A stretch of 64,000 nt of DNA from Hirudinaria manillensis (lineage: Eukaryota; Annelida; Clitellata; Hirudinida; Hirudinidae). Both the position numbers and the translations under genes were made by a program. The notes under the pieces were generated by a model. The model was given only the letters and a program-made list of their open reading frames with translations. It had not been told where the DNA came from and did not search any database. Below, piece by piece: positions 25,606 through 39,308 of this stretch; position 1 is the first letter of the stretch, and every line of letters begins with the position of its first letter. The stretch is taken from contig CM067537.1 of assembly GCA_034509925.1 (NCBI GenBank), positions 108,501 to 172,500 of the forward strand, written 5' to 3'.

Positions 25606-28449
25606 CTCCTTTCCATAGGCTGCTTCTTGGCATTGTTTAAATTGAGTTTCTCGCTGAAGCAGAAGGCAAAGTCGGGGTCGAAAGGCAAGCCCTTGAGCTT
25701 CAGTTTGATGATGGTTTCGTTGTACTGAATGCCCTTCAACAGGTACTTTATTCCCTCCTTCGAATTACAAGGTCGCATTTGTACTTTTTAATTCGGTCGG
25801 TCGATTCTTAACCAAGTACAAATAATTAAACTTATCGATCGTTATTGGGCAGCTTAGAAAGGTCACCAAAAAGGTCACCATCGTTATTCTAGAATTGGCA
25901 GACAGGCTGAGCGACGAAAGAGCCTGAAAGTCTTTCATTCCACTTGCAATGATGAAGCAACATTCGTCGTCCAAAAGGTTCGCCGAGAGGTTCAAATTAT
26001 CGAGTGTCGAGTTCAAACGCAGGGCGATGTTCATCATCCTAATGGCTCCATGGCCGAGAAGATTGAGACGCAGGTTTAATTTCTTCAGTGATTTGTTGGA
26101 CTTGAGGCCCTGGGCAATCGCCATGCCCCCCTCCGAGTGGATCTTGTTATCGCAGAGGTCGAGAAAAATCAGGGAAGTGTCATCCCTCAGAAACCTGGAA
26201 TTACACGACATTTTGGGCAGTTTGAAACTTTCATATCAACGATTTATTGCTACTACTTAAGAATTGCATCAAGAACTGATTGAAATATTTCGATGTTAAT
26301 GTGTAAGTATTTTCAAGAATTGCACGAATATAGACAAGAAATGACCGTTTACATCAACAATCGCCTAATTTGCACTTGAAACCACCAACTTGCCAATGAG
26401 CCTTGCTCCGTCGTCTGAAATGTTATTGTGGGCGAGACACAAGGCATTCAGAGAGCACCAGTTGGTAAGACTTGCCATGAGGATAAAAACTTTTGCATCG
26501 TTGATTCTGCTGTGACTCAGTGTCAGGGATCTGAGAGAAGTTGTGTTCTTCATCATTCCACAGAGACTTTGACAGTCTTTTGTGGTGCAGTAAAACATGG
26601 TCCAATCAAAATTGAGGCCGCAGTTGTTGACACCATATTTTATGGACAGTTCCTTTAATTTAAGTATTTTAATGATTATCTTCAAATGACTCGTGAAATG
26701 GTTCAGAAATGGTTCAAACCACTGTTATCTCATTAACTCTAGATTTTTCTTTACCTCTAATTCAGTGAAATATTCTCCAAAAGCTTCGAGATCAAGATGC
26801 TCGTAGTTTGATTGGGTCTTCCTTCCCTGGTCATCGTATTGCACCTGTTCCTCTCCATCACCCAACTTGATCACTGGTATCATCAATTGATCCAACGTCA
26901 ATCTAACGACAAATCTGAAACAATTTCATAAGCAAAATGCTCCAATTTGTGGGTCGTAGAGGTATAAAAATAAATTATTAAAGTTGCTAATTTATAAAAT
27001 TTAAAAATAAAAAAAACAAACAAAACTAATAAAGATCATCTCATCAGTTAAACCAGTCATAACCGACACAGAAATTAAAACAAGATTTGACTAAAAATTG
27101 ATTCAATCACTCTTCACCCTCGGAGATAAAATGGCCGCATGCACAGACCACCCATCCATCCTCACCAGAACCAAATAAGTTCAAACGAACTTTCCCCCAA
27201 CTGAAACTTCTTCCAGCAGTTTTTTAAAATCGTCTGTCAGAGGCACAAAGCTGCAGATGCGATCTTGGAGGTAAGTTTCAAAGAACAGTCTCCTGTAACT
27301 GTCCCCGTATTCGGCCATGTCCATCATCTTGAAAGCTCGAGTACCAAAATAATTTTCACTTCTGCAAGTATTTAAGTAAGTAAGAACAGTCAATGATAAT
27401 GGAGTTTCATGCAGTGTTTCCAAATTATTAAACGGCATTTCTCAACTTAAACGGGATTTCTACATAAATGAAAGTTGTTAAAACTTTTCACTGAAATTAC
27501 AAAATCGTGCTCCTTTTGCAAGTCGTGGATTATGTTCGAAATATTAAAAACGTAGATGAGTCATTGAATCTCCACATTTGAGGGTAATTTTTGTTAATTA
27601 GTTAATAATTATAACCGATTTAAGCAGACCCTCTCGAATACCATTACGACCTATTCTTCCAATATCCCTCGGCTTCGATTCTGCCCGCCACTATCGAGAG
27701 AGGAAGATCACAGCTGAGATGTTGGATGATGTAGTTTTGTTCTTCGGTTGTCAAAAGATTCAAATCTATCGGGTCGGCTAGAAAAATAAAATGCGAATAG
27801 AATTAAGAAGTATGCAAATGAATCAAGGAACCACAAATCCATGATAAATATTCCGATCTTAATGACACCCTTTATGCTTAGAACTGATCCCCATAATCGA
27901 TATTTCATAATTAATCTTCTCTTTTTGATGATTAATATCACAAATAGTGACAGAATTCAAGTTATTAAGCATTAAAAACAAAATGCTGACTGCTAAAAGA
28001 AGCTGCTATAGCTTTGAGTGACATTTCGTGGAGGCTCTGAACATAATTGAGGTTGTAGGACAAGATCTCCGCCACTCCTCTTCTAGTTTTTAATGTCGGA
28101 CGGTAAAGACCAACTTCAATCAAGACGGTGCTCGATTCTACCACGCTTTCTCTCAAATCTTCACTGCTTGCTTCATCTTCTAAAAAGCCCTTAATGAGTC
28201 ATTTAAAGAAAATTATTTCCTTAATTTGTATTTTGAGGTAAAATCAGACGATTCTGATTCTTGAACTAAAGAGGTTTTATATTATCTTCCAAATTCGTCA
28301 TGCATATTACGCGCAACAAGTGACTAAACCCGATCATATTACACAGAAATTACTTTGTAATCTTCTTCCTCTTCATCGTCTTCATCATATTCCTGGTTAT
28401 CTTCCTCCTCGTCATCATAGGAAATAGTTTTATTGACCGAAGATTCCAT
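25606..28449 (-). CDS. DRC5: Dynein regulatory complex subunit 5 (T-complex-associated testis-expressed protein 1)
   Basis: A leucine-rich-repeat subunit of the nexin-dynein regulatory complex, which controls ciliary and flagellar beating. Exons on the minus strand: about 28449-28345, 28179-27991, 27777-27651, 27361-27191, 26914-26755, 26652-26390, 26194-25879 and 25757-25606, giving roughly 495 residues; human TCTE1 has about 500. The N-terminus is a run of Asp/Glu. Family landmarks include a segment with HLSCDLPLSIVAGRIEAEGYW, a block with YGVNNCGLNFDW just before the repeats, and LRRs such as LDLCDNKIHSEGG and LNLRLNLLGHGA. The junction of exons 1 and 2 and the final few codons are uncertain; a tiny last exon near 25300-25270 is possible. 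Confidence 0.85.
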
Positions 28450-29205
28450 GCCGCCTGTGTTTCTCTATTCTGCAGAGCTTCTGAAGTGAAAAAATTGAAA
28501 TAAGTGAATCTGAGTAAATCTGATGTATCAGTTACTTTTCATTCAACTATTTCTTCTCGTTAAGATACATGATATTGTTTTCAGTATGTCTATCAATAAT
28601 ACTTTTTAATGAAAAAAATGCAATGATAGGCCTCAAGAAACCTTTCAAAGTTGATTTTCGATCAAGACAGCTTCCAACACCACAACTTCGAAATATGCCC
28701 CCAAACACAACAGAACGCAAAATGAGGTGGCAGTTCAAATTTAATTCTAATGACAGACAAAGAAATGTTTGTTTATTTTTTATTTATTACCAATTATTAT
28801 TTAAAAACATAGATTGTTGTGGATGTTTATATAATATTTAAGTATTTTTTACAGTTTAATTTAAAATACATAAACATAAATCATATTGTTTATAAACTAG
28901 TAAAACAGTTACAAAAAACACCAATAAAAAAATTATAAAATTTTATTAATTTCTAAAAAAATTGCAATCGCGGGAAGTTCGACAAAAGTAAGTTTTGTTT
29001 ACTTTCAATATTTCGGACTAGCATCGATCTGGGCTAAAGTCGTCTGCTTTTGAGAGGATTACTTGGCTGTAGTAAATTACATTTATGAATTTTCATTTTA
29101 TGTAAAAAGTTATTAGTATTGAAGAATCTCAGCATGCCAAATGGCTATTTCTAATCTGTTGTTTTATTAGATCTAGCCCATCATTTCATTTTAGGAAAAA
29201 TCCAG
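28450..29205. other. Divergent intergenic region
   Basis: This separates the start of the DRC5 gene (minus) from the start of the helical-repeat gene (plus). It is AT-rich. No promoter motif is distinct enough to call, but it must hold regulatory DNA for both genes if the starts are right. Confidence 0.4.
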
Positions 29206-32200
29206 ATGGACTGGTCTGAAGGTGAATTGAAAGAACGACATTTTGAGATTTTGCCCCAATTACTCGTATCCTTGTTCTAAAATTTAAAAAATGATATAGG
29301 TTATTGGTAGTTTTGCTGGTTAATTATAAACATAAATTTTGTAAAAGGTTGCGTTCGTCTAATCATCTTCAATGTTGAATATCTGCTACATACTTCACTA
29401 TCAATTTCTATATTATTTAAACCTTGACCAATTGATGCATTGATGGCTAACAGACTGCACTAAATACAAGAAAGGATGCCAACAGTTAGTTTTTTTTAAT
29501 TTGCTACAAATGATTTAGTGGTATGACCAATTAGATTGTACTTAACAAGCTCAGGTTGGTAAATGAATCAATGTTTTTCTTTCCGGAACCGTTTCAGAAG
29601 CATTGGAAGTCGTGTTCTCGTCCGTCGTTTCGATGGTTCCCGTGGAATGTCTCGAAGAAGTCATATTCTCTGAATTCTGTCACTTGGTGCGAAATGAAAG
29701 ACGCTCATTTTGGATGCTTATTTCATAAATCTTTCTCGAACTTCAGACAAGTTTTTCATTTTTGCGTAACGAACGATCGTGCAAATAAATATAAACTGTC
29801 GTCTCGTCTGCTCATCACTGGAATTTTGGAATTTCAGACGGCAGATTATTACTGCGAGTTGATCGGTTCTGCGGAGCAGTCGTTGTCGTCGAACGACGAG
29901 GAGGAAGAAAACGCGTCGAGTCGAGCGGGGAGTTTCATAGAAGTAGGAAATGAACTTTCATTGTTGTTTCAAAATGTTTAATTCAAACAAATAATTATTT
30001 TCATTACATTGGTTTTAACTAATGTCATCAATTTTTTATTTGCCTAGTACTTGAATATGTGATGTTATAATTATTTAATGTCATAATTTCTTGAAACTAA
30101 TTCATGACACGTCACTTAGGCATGTCTCGAAGTCCTTCGTAGCATCTCGAACTGCACGGAGTACCTGGCGACGGTCGTCGGGGAACTCAGGGCTTCGGGA
30201 ATCAAGTCCCTCGCGACGGGTGCCCTCGTCATCGTCGAGGAAACTTACAAGCATTGCCAGGTGATGATGATGATGATTTTGTCGTGAAATTTTTGTAATC
30301 GACAAAAAGCTTTTGTTGGATGGTTTTGAATAGCAACAGCAACACTTCACATTTCCATTTTTGACAGAACAGTGCAACCACTTATGGAGTAATGTTTAGT
30401 GCCATGTCTACGCTGTTATCAGAAATGTTCAAGAAGTCGTTCGACTTACATTCCGTGAGTTGTTGACGAACGGTCGTGAAAATTTGTCGACGTCGTTCGA
30501 CGTTCCGATTGTCGTTTCAGGGTTTGTTGAGGCTCGTCGAAGAGATGCATTTTGAAAGAGAAGAAGAAAAGAATGGTGACATGGAGATACTTGCTTATGG
30601 TAACTCACCTATGATGATGATGATGACGACGACGTCGTTTTAAAGCTTAATTGACCGTCGACGACTCGTTAATCGATCGACAGTGGCAAACAAGTCTGCC
30701 GTTCTTTGCGACCTCGTTTCGAAGATCGACAGGAATGCAACCATCGGTCCTTGGAAGTTCATATTCAGGTTAGTTTTGCTTCTATGGAAGCTTATTGACT
30801 TTATCACTATCATCAATATCGTCATCATCATCATCATCATTATGTTCATATTCAGATGATTCATGCTTTATTGGAAGCACATTGAGCACGTTATCATCTC
30901 CAACAGGATTTGCAACGGTTTCAACCTGGAAACGATGCTCGATTCCAACGTCATCGTCACGATCCTCCTCAGGCAGATCACTTCCACGATGATAGAATTG
31001 AAGGTCGTTGTTGTCGTTGTCGTCGGCATTAAACGTTCTTTAACGAGAAATCCGTCGACTCGTTCGACCTCAGGAGACGCGACGTTCGGAAGACGAAGGT
31101 CGGAAAGAAGAACTCGAGAGGTCGTGCAAGTTCGTCGACTTCCTCTTCCGCATCCTCGGCTTCGTCGTGGAAAAGTGTCGTCGGACTTTAGGAGGAACGA
31201 CGGAAGAATTGGCGGAGTTCGTTTTTAGGATTAAAGAGTTGAGTGAAGTTTTGTTAGGACTTTGTTTACACATTTCTTCTTTTGTTATTATTAATTATTA
31301 TTATTATTATTGTCATTAATTATTATATTATTAAATATACCTTTATCTTCGTCAAAGCATCTCCGTTCGTGACGTGCGGGGTCTTCGGTTCGGGGATCGA
31401 AACCTCGCTCTCGACCTGAGACGTTCCGTTTCCGTGGCGACGGATTCTCTCGTCGGGTTGCTGGCGGACGACGACGAGTTCCTGATGACGATCACATCCA
31501 AAGGACGTTTCGGTGAGGATGATGCCATTTGTAGTTGTATTTTTACAGTCTTTAATTTCTTATAAATTGTTATTTAAATTCATTATAAATTGTTATTTAA
31601 ATTCATTATAAATTGTTATTTAAATTCATTATAAATTGTTATTATTAGTTGAATATTATTGTCATTTGATTGATTGATTTATTTATTTATTTCTGAACAC
31701 AAACTGAAGGGCCACTTACATGCAGGGGATGAAGAGAACAAAACTTATGTGAAACAAAATGTCATTATTTCTTAAAAGAATTAAAATTCAAATCACAGGA
31801 AGTGAAGAGGCGTTCAAGAGGCTCTCGATCCTTCTGGCGATTCTGAGACGTGCAGAGTCGATCAATGTCGGTGGGTGGTTTTGAATCTGCTTGTTGTTGT
31901 TGTTGAAAAAATTTAAAAGTCGTTGCAAATGAATTGCTTTTAATTAATTACTTATTGCTTTTAATTAATTACTTATTGCTTTTAATTAATTACTTATTGC
32001 TTTTAATTAATTATTTATTGCTTTTAATTAATTATGTGTTTCTAATAATCCCTTTATCATATGTTAACGTATAAACGTCGTTTTATCGTTTGCAGCTGGA
32101 TGGTCGTCCGATGCTTCGAAGACGAACGAGTCGTTGACGAACTGCGTCCTCGTCAGACGTGCCTTCGAATTGATCGACGAATGTTCGTTCGACGTCGAAA

Positions 32201-34987
32201 ACCGAATTCGCTTTTTTTTGGGCGGCTCCCTCTCGTCGACGCGTCCCTCGTCCGTCGGATCCGACCGCCTCGAGTGAGCGGGCGACTCGCGCGACCGAAT
32301 TTCTCGAGACGTAACTTTCCGATCGTTTCAGGACCCCCTACGAAGAGGCTCTGAGGTCGATGGGCGCGTACGTCGTCAAACTTCACGAGAGGCACTTTCC
32401 GGAAATCGTGGGTACCGCTAAATGCCGATTCACTTCGATGACGTTTTTGTCTTAATTTGGTTTTGCTAACCTAATCTAATATCATTTAATCTGATTTAAT
32501 ATAATGTAACGTTGCAGATTTCTGGGACTAAGAATACTATTTTCTTATATTATTATATAAGTTATTTTCTGTTATTTAATTCAGTAATTCCTTGTTATTG
32601 TTACTCTTTGTTTTTGTTACCAATTATGGATGAATTTTACAATTTGTAGGAGGACATTCTACTAGAAAATCTGTTCCACACTCACTTTTTAAATTCTCTG
32701 ATGTCCTCTGACCTGTGGTACTTCCTGGCCAGGTAAGCACATCAATCAATCAATCATTCAATCAATCTGTGATGTCCTATAAATTATTTCTTTGATGATT
32801 TCCTCTTAAACATGTTGAAATGATAATATATTTTTCTTATTAGGCTAAATTCCTTTGAGAAGCAATTGTTATTTTTTGATTTACAAATTTAATTATATCT
32901 TTGCACTTGTAACCCTCCTAAAGAACTTTTTCCTGTGCAAATGAATTTTGCACCAATTGGCATTTATTTATTTCTTATGGCAATCGAGGTTAACACGTCC
33001 TAATTAATATTATAACGTTAACACGGGCATAGCAAATGCATCGGCAACGTTGTTATAATATATAGCAAATATATCGACAACGTTTTCGTACGATGTTCCA
33101 TCGAAGGTCATCTCCCAACAAGATCGTGTGGCGACACTTCTCGACTCTGCTGAAGTTGTTGGAGAATTTGATAGAAGTTCGAGGCAACATTTTTCAAGTA
33201 AAACACAAAAAAGGGGTAAAAGGGGAAACTGACAGACTTAAAATCAACCACTTCGCAAGGACAGAAATGATGCTGAGATTGACCGTTAAGAGAATGTTTC
33301 GTCTTCTGACGACCGAGCAGCAGGCAAGGCTTTGGAATCTTTTTGGTTTCTTTGGAATGCTCGACTCAGTTGCTTTCGTAGGTTGCCGCGTTCGACGCCA
33401 GTCCGATCGTGCGGACGACGGTTCCTCCCCCCGGACGCGCGGAGACGAGGAGCGTTTCCGGTCGAAGGTTTCGCGACTGCGTTTCTAATCTTTCCGTGGC
33501 GCTCGACGTCGTGTCGACGAAGAAATCTTCGAAGGACTTGCATTCATTGGTTGGCATAAATTAACAATTCATTAACTATTTTTATTACTTTGATTAAGTA
33601 TTTCGTATTTTCGACGGCAGTTGAATCACTTGCTGCCTTTACCTCGCCTGCTCCACCCGACGGATGCTTCCGACCTTACGAACCTGAGGTCGATCCTGGA
33701 AAAACTACTCCGAACGATGCTGCGTTCGGTGAAATCGGAATTCCAGGTTCGCGACAGGATCGTGTCCTCGGCCCTCTCCGTGCTTTCGGAGCTGACGGCG
33801 ATCTCGAAAGGCGCAGGTTTGCAATCTCGCAACGTCCAAAGTTCCTACGAAGGACTGACCCGAACGGTTGGTTTTTCCTTAAATCGAATTCTTGCGGAAC
33901 CCTTCAGCGGCATCGTATCCTCGTCATCGAAAATGATCGTCCGAACGCATGTTTTAATGTCGACGTTAGATTCGGTTCCTGATAGAATCCGTCAAAGACC
34001 GGTCGTCGAACGACGAGACTCGAAGTCGTTTGATTCTGTCCTTCTGTCCGTTCATCGCGTCTCTGTCGAGGTTCGAGTTCTCCTGCAAGGTCTGCCGATT
34101 CTTTAATGGTCGTTTGTCGACGCTTTTAAAAACCGCACGTTTCCAAACGAGCGACGCGTTTGTTCGTTTAGAGCGTCGCATTAAGTCGAGCAATCGTTCG
34201 CGTGATCGCCAGGATTCGGGCCCGGTCGGAGATGCGCTGCGATCGGTCGCGGAACTCACGACTCTCTGCTCTGCCGTCCGACAGCCTTTCGTGAAAGAAC
34301 ACTCGTTGCAAGTCTTCGCAGACTTCCTTCGTTGCACCCCGAACGACGAGATACCCCTCCTGATAGGACGATCGAAACTGGAGGGGGCAGCGACGGTGAC
34401 CCAGTTCGTGCAAAAGGTGAGCGGAACGTTAATTTTCGATCGGGTTTAAAAACGTTTTTCGGATCTTTGACGAGAAACGACAATCGAAGGTCATAATTTA
34501 TTGATTCCTTTGTAACAACATATTGATTCCATGCAAAATGATTTCTTAAACATTTTCATTCAAATCAGTTGATCGAAAGGTCCGAATCCGTCGGATATTT
34601 TGAGGACGTCGCCATGGAAAATTTAAATTCATTCGTCGACGGAGATGCCGAAGAGGATGACGAAGAAGAAGAAGATGATGATGAGGAAGAGGTTATAATT
34701 TGTATACTTTTGAATATCAAGATGAAGATAGTAATTAACGATGACGACGAACATTGTAACGATCAATCGGATCGAATGACGAACCTAAATTAACGCACGC
34801 ACTTCAACGTCGACAGCATCTTAACGACGATCGAAGGTCGGACGAAAAATCGAACGTGGACGACGTCCTGTCGACGATTGAAAGTTGTTTGGAGTCCTTG
34901 AAAGCTTTTGATGGCCACGTTCTGCTGGAAGAAGAACGAAGAATTAGATTGACGCGCATCAACAAGGCATTCGAGGACCTGCTTTGA
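29206..34987 (+). CDS. Helical-repeat (HEAT/ARM-like) protein, possibly FIRRM/C1orf112-like
   Basis: About 20 small exons chain on the plus strand. Firm ones are 29206-29265, 29454-29484, 29598-29686, 29838-29942, 30120-30260, 30368-30454, 30521-30599, 30684-30768, 31074-31252, 31358-31512, 31799-31870, 32096-32273, 32332-32407, 32650-32732, 33107-33323, 33382-33549, 33621-33866, 34569-34691 and 34817-34987. Less certain are one ending at 31003 and one spanning roughly 33980-34415. The product is about 1000 residues of amphipathic helices, with an acidic stretch (DDEEEEDDDEEE) near the C-terminus. The start exon (MDWSEGELKER) and helices around GPWKFIFR recall FIRRM, a FIGNL1 partner in recombination, but this is recollection of style, not a motif match. 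No clear acceptor opens the exon ending at 31003. The exon ending at 33323 uses a GC donor. Confidence 0.6.
31562..31640. repeat. 23-base tandem repeat, 3-4 copies, intronic
   Basis: The unit ttgttatttaaattcattat plus aaa repeats in the intron after the exon ending at 31512. Confidence 0.9.
31937..32034. repeat. 21-base tandem repeat, about 5 copies, intronic
   Basis: The unit ttttaattaattacttattg plus c repeats in the intron before the exon starting at 32096. Confidence 0.9.
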
Positions 34988-36036
34988 CTCTTTCTTGGCA
35001 AAGAAGGGACTTCAATGGATATAAGTTTACCACTTTATATGGATATAAGTTTACCACTTTATATGGATATAATTTTACCAATTTAACATCTCGTCGGCCT
35101 GTTAATTGTTATTTATTCGATCGGTTCTGATCGTTACGTTAACCCTTCGTTATTTGGAAAAACTCGTGCGGTTGCACGTCGCCCTCGGATGCCGAAAGTT
35201 CCGTCGTTTGGACTCGAGTAGACAGAAGAGTCGCCGTTGATTCACGTCGCAATGAAAAGAACTGTGATGACGTGCACCAGGAACCTTGCAATGGATGACG
35301 ACGATGACGTCATGGTGGGTACTACTTTCCACAGCGGTGATGACGACGAGGCAGCGATCGGTTGGTTCGATCTTCTGCCAATTTCTGAGTATCAATGTAC
35401 GAGATGACAATCAATGTAATCACATTCATTGGTGATCAACAGAGTGAATGTTGGACAAGTGACAAAAGGCAAGTCACAGGTAGGTATCTACTCAACCCTA
35501 CCATACTTCCTGACTGGAAATCTGGGGTAAACCGATAAAACTTATGCCTGTTAATTGTCTCGCCTGTCACTTATCCAGGTACCCAGTGGGTGTGACTGGG
35601 ATGCAACAAATGTTTAACTCGAGTCAGCTATGTTTGTGTAGGGCTTTGAGAATTAAGAAAATGAATTAATGCACTCTGCCGTGCTATATCTATAATACAA
35701 CAAGTTGCATGTGAGGCACATTTTCGGTGGAAAAATGAAAATTTGTACCTGCTTCGAGGAAGTGGTCATAGAAAGAATAGTCATCTGTTGTTGGCTGGAC
35801 AAAATTCACTTTTCCAAGTGGTATGTACTCTGTAAGCATTTCGTTAAACTTTTTAGCGAACAAATTATATATAGATTGATAATTATGGACTGGGAAGACG
35901 GGATTTTAGTATCTCTGGTTGATCGAAAGATGTAATATCACGTAATGACGTTATATCTAGTGTGCTAATGTGATATCTCTGCAGTAATCTCAGCTACCAG
36001 AGTTTGATGGGTGATTTGTATTAAAATGTCAATAAA
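34988..36036. other. Convergent intergenic region
   Basis: Between the stop of the plus-strand helical-repeat gene and the end of the minus-strand Ig gene. Three copies of a tatggatataagtttaccac-type unit occur at about 35016-35080. No gene is visible. Confidence 0.5.
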
Positions 36037-39000
36037 TTATGAAACAAAGTGCTTTGCCAATGAACCCAATAGATGCATCTCTTCCCTGGCAGTTCCGTGA
36101 TCGTTTTCCGCAATGCACCAGTAACTCCCATAATCCTGGTCTCGTAGATGTTCGATGCGCAAGCTCAAGACGATCGTATCTGAAGTGTGGACGTCTTCTG
36201 GACCCATGTATTCAAAGATTTCCACGGAATGACGAGAAACGTCTTCTCCTGAAGTTCGCGCCATTTTTCTCAGACCTGAAGTTTGACTGCTTTCAAAGAC
36301 GTAGAAATTTCTGGCCGTTTTATTTTGGAGGTGGTGGTGGTGATGATGATGGACGCGATGATTGATGATCGCCTCGGCTCTTGGAAACTTGTGACGTTTG
36401 CTCGATGCCAACGTCTTCTTGTTCGATGGGAAGATGGTGCCTATGATGGCGGGAAACGACTGAGGTCTGAAAATCTGGCCATCGTAGCGTCTCCAATAAT
36501 TGATTTTATGAGGTTTCGATTCGATGTTACAGTCCATAATGACCTCCATGTCCACGGACTGTTTTAACCTTCTCGTCGGTAGATGGATTTTTGGCGGATC
36601 TGTGAGATAAGCCAGTTGGAAGTGTATTTTACAATATTTCTTTTAACAGAGACAATATTAGCATGTCTAAATTAGAAATACAAGAACATACAGCCTTCAA
36701 AATTCACAAAGTTAGTTAATACTCTTCAACACCAATTCATGAATATCTTTATAAAGATTCCTCTTAAATTTGAGCAGCACAAAAATATCCAAAATGACAA
36801 CATTTCCGACTGACTCACACTCGACGACCAGTTGGAATTTCCTGTAAACAGGTGCTTTGACACCGTTGTCGGCGGCACATTCGTAGGTGTCGCTGCAGCT
36901 TCTTGAAACGTTGTGCATCTGGAGGAAGCCACCTGCAGTATCAAAACACAGGTGTTCTAAACGACTGAATCTTCAAATAAATGGTGCACTCGATGATCCT
37001 AATCTTCGGAATGTATGGCTAATAATTAATTGCATGGAGTTTTATATATTCCTACTTTCTATCAATTAACTGCAGACCATGATTTAAAATAAAATATTGT
37101 CAATTGTAAAAACTGTTTGGAATTATAACATTGAATATTTGAATGTTGAATATTTCTAGCAAATAGAAATAGATGTTGTAACTTAAAAAGACATTACAAC
37201 TCTTAATACGGTTCCCGACTTGAATCGTTGTGAGGGCAAAGGGTTTCGGAATGAAGTCTCCTCCAAGTAACTACTGGCTTTGGATGACCAGAGGCCTTGC
37301 ACCTGAGGGTGGCCAAGTTGCCTTCTTTGACGTGGACGACCGCCGGACTCGAATCTGTGATCTTTGCAGCAACTAAAACAAACATTCGAGATTCAAAAAA
37401 CTCGATTTCTTGAGGATTAATGTTGTGTCATTATTTAATTATAATTATTCTGGAAACACCCGGGAACCGACGTATTTATTTCCTTCATCTCCAACGCTTT
37501 CAAGTCTAATGAAACGTAAGTGGTTGTCCGAGATTTGTGGAGTGACACGGGGTGTAGCATGAAAATTTATAAATATAACTTGTAAGCAGTTTTAGCATGA
37601 TGACCTCGTTTTGAGGTGCATTCCTTGTGTCCTTGTGGGATCGTTATTTATCAACTACGCAGTTTTCAACGTGGAATTGATTAACAAAGATGGATAAATG
37701 GATTGACAAGAAAAAATGAACGAAGTTAATACCTCTAACGAGCAGATTGACCACTTTCGTGATGACCGGACTGACATTGACGGAGCACATGTAACTGCCA
37801 GTGTCAGTGACCCTGACCTCTCTGATTTGAAGGTCCCAGTTCCTCTTTGAAGTTTTTTTGACCGATATCCTCAGATCTTCGGTAAGGGTTTTGTTTTCAA
37901 AGCTCAGAGTCAGGGAATCGGATTTCAGCCACGCCACCTTTTGGCAGTCGAGAAAACTTTTAATTGGTCATCGAACTTATAACATGTACATTAATTAATA
38001 GTATGCATAGCAACATTATTAATTAATAATGCTTTAATCAATATACAAACTTTGTACGTCACAAATGGTTTGGCATAATTCTGTCAACCTCTTAAAATCC
38101 AACAAAAGGAAAAAAAACGCACCCTTATCTTTACCTTGACAACTCAATTATCGAAACGTCAACAAACTCTTAATCTCTGCTAACGTCACGTGATATGGCG
38201 TGACGCGCCAAAAATTATCCACTGTGGTTGGATGAAACGACTATTCAAATCCGCCAATCACGAAACGCCGAAATTGTTCGACATCTGACGAACGTTTTAA
38301 ACTTATTACAACTAATTCAATTATTATTGACGGCAGTGTTAATTTAAATAGAACTTTAATAAATAAATTAAAAATTTATTTTTTATTATCGACCTCTTTA
38401 AGTTATGACAAAGAATTTTGTTCAAACAATCGAATGACAACCAATCAGATTTGGAATATCAATCGACCTTGTAATCGGCCAAGTTTTCGATGTAGCAGGG
38501 CAGTAGGGCCGTTTGGCCTTCAATGACACTCACGTTGGCCAGTGGACTGTCGAACCGAGGACCACGAAGCAATGCTTCTTCTAAGAAGTGTTCAACACGA
38601 CTTAATTACTATGCTGATGAAAGTCACCAGAATAAGTAATAATAATAACAGTTAAATATTAATAATAACAATTAAATATTAATAATAACAATTAAGACCT
38701 GGTAAAAAGAAAACTTTATTTTGCTACAATAACGGTATAACCTGGTTGACCAGGTGGTTTAATTAAACAAGCACGTGGTTTCAACCTCACCAGTTTCGTC
38801 GTAATAGTCTGTCATGTAGGAAGTCCTTTCCACTGCAAAATGTGAGGAGGAGGAGGACAACGACGATGGAGGCGATGACGATGATTACAGTCACGATTGA
38901 ATTACTTATAACATATGCACGAGTGAATGATTGAGGGAAGGAGTGATGAATGAATAAGACTCAGACGATCAGGTGATCACTCATTCGACGTGGTGCATTA

Positions 39001-39255
39001 GGCACCAAGTGCTTTTTAATTTGTTTAGCGACTGCTGTCCTACAGATGGCGGTGATGAAGAAGAAGATGATGATGATGGTGATGATGGTGATGATGAGGA
39101 TGATGATGATGATAGTAATGGCGATGCTGATGAAGCAGGATGGTGATAATAGGGAAAGCAGTAATGATGCTGACTTTTTGGAGAAATTCTGCTCGAATTG
39201 CTCTCAATGTACTACAACAATAACGATAACAACAATCATCACCAACAAGCACGTG

Positions 39256-39308
<53 letters not shown>

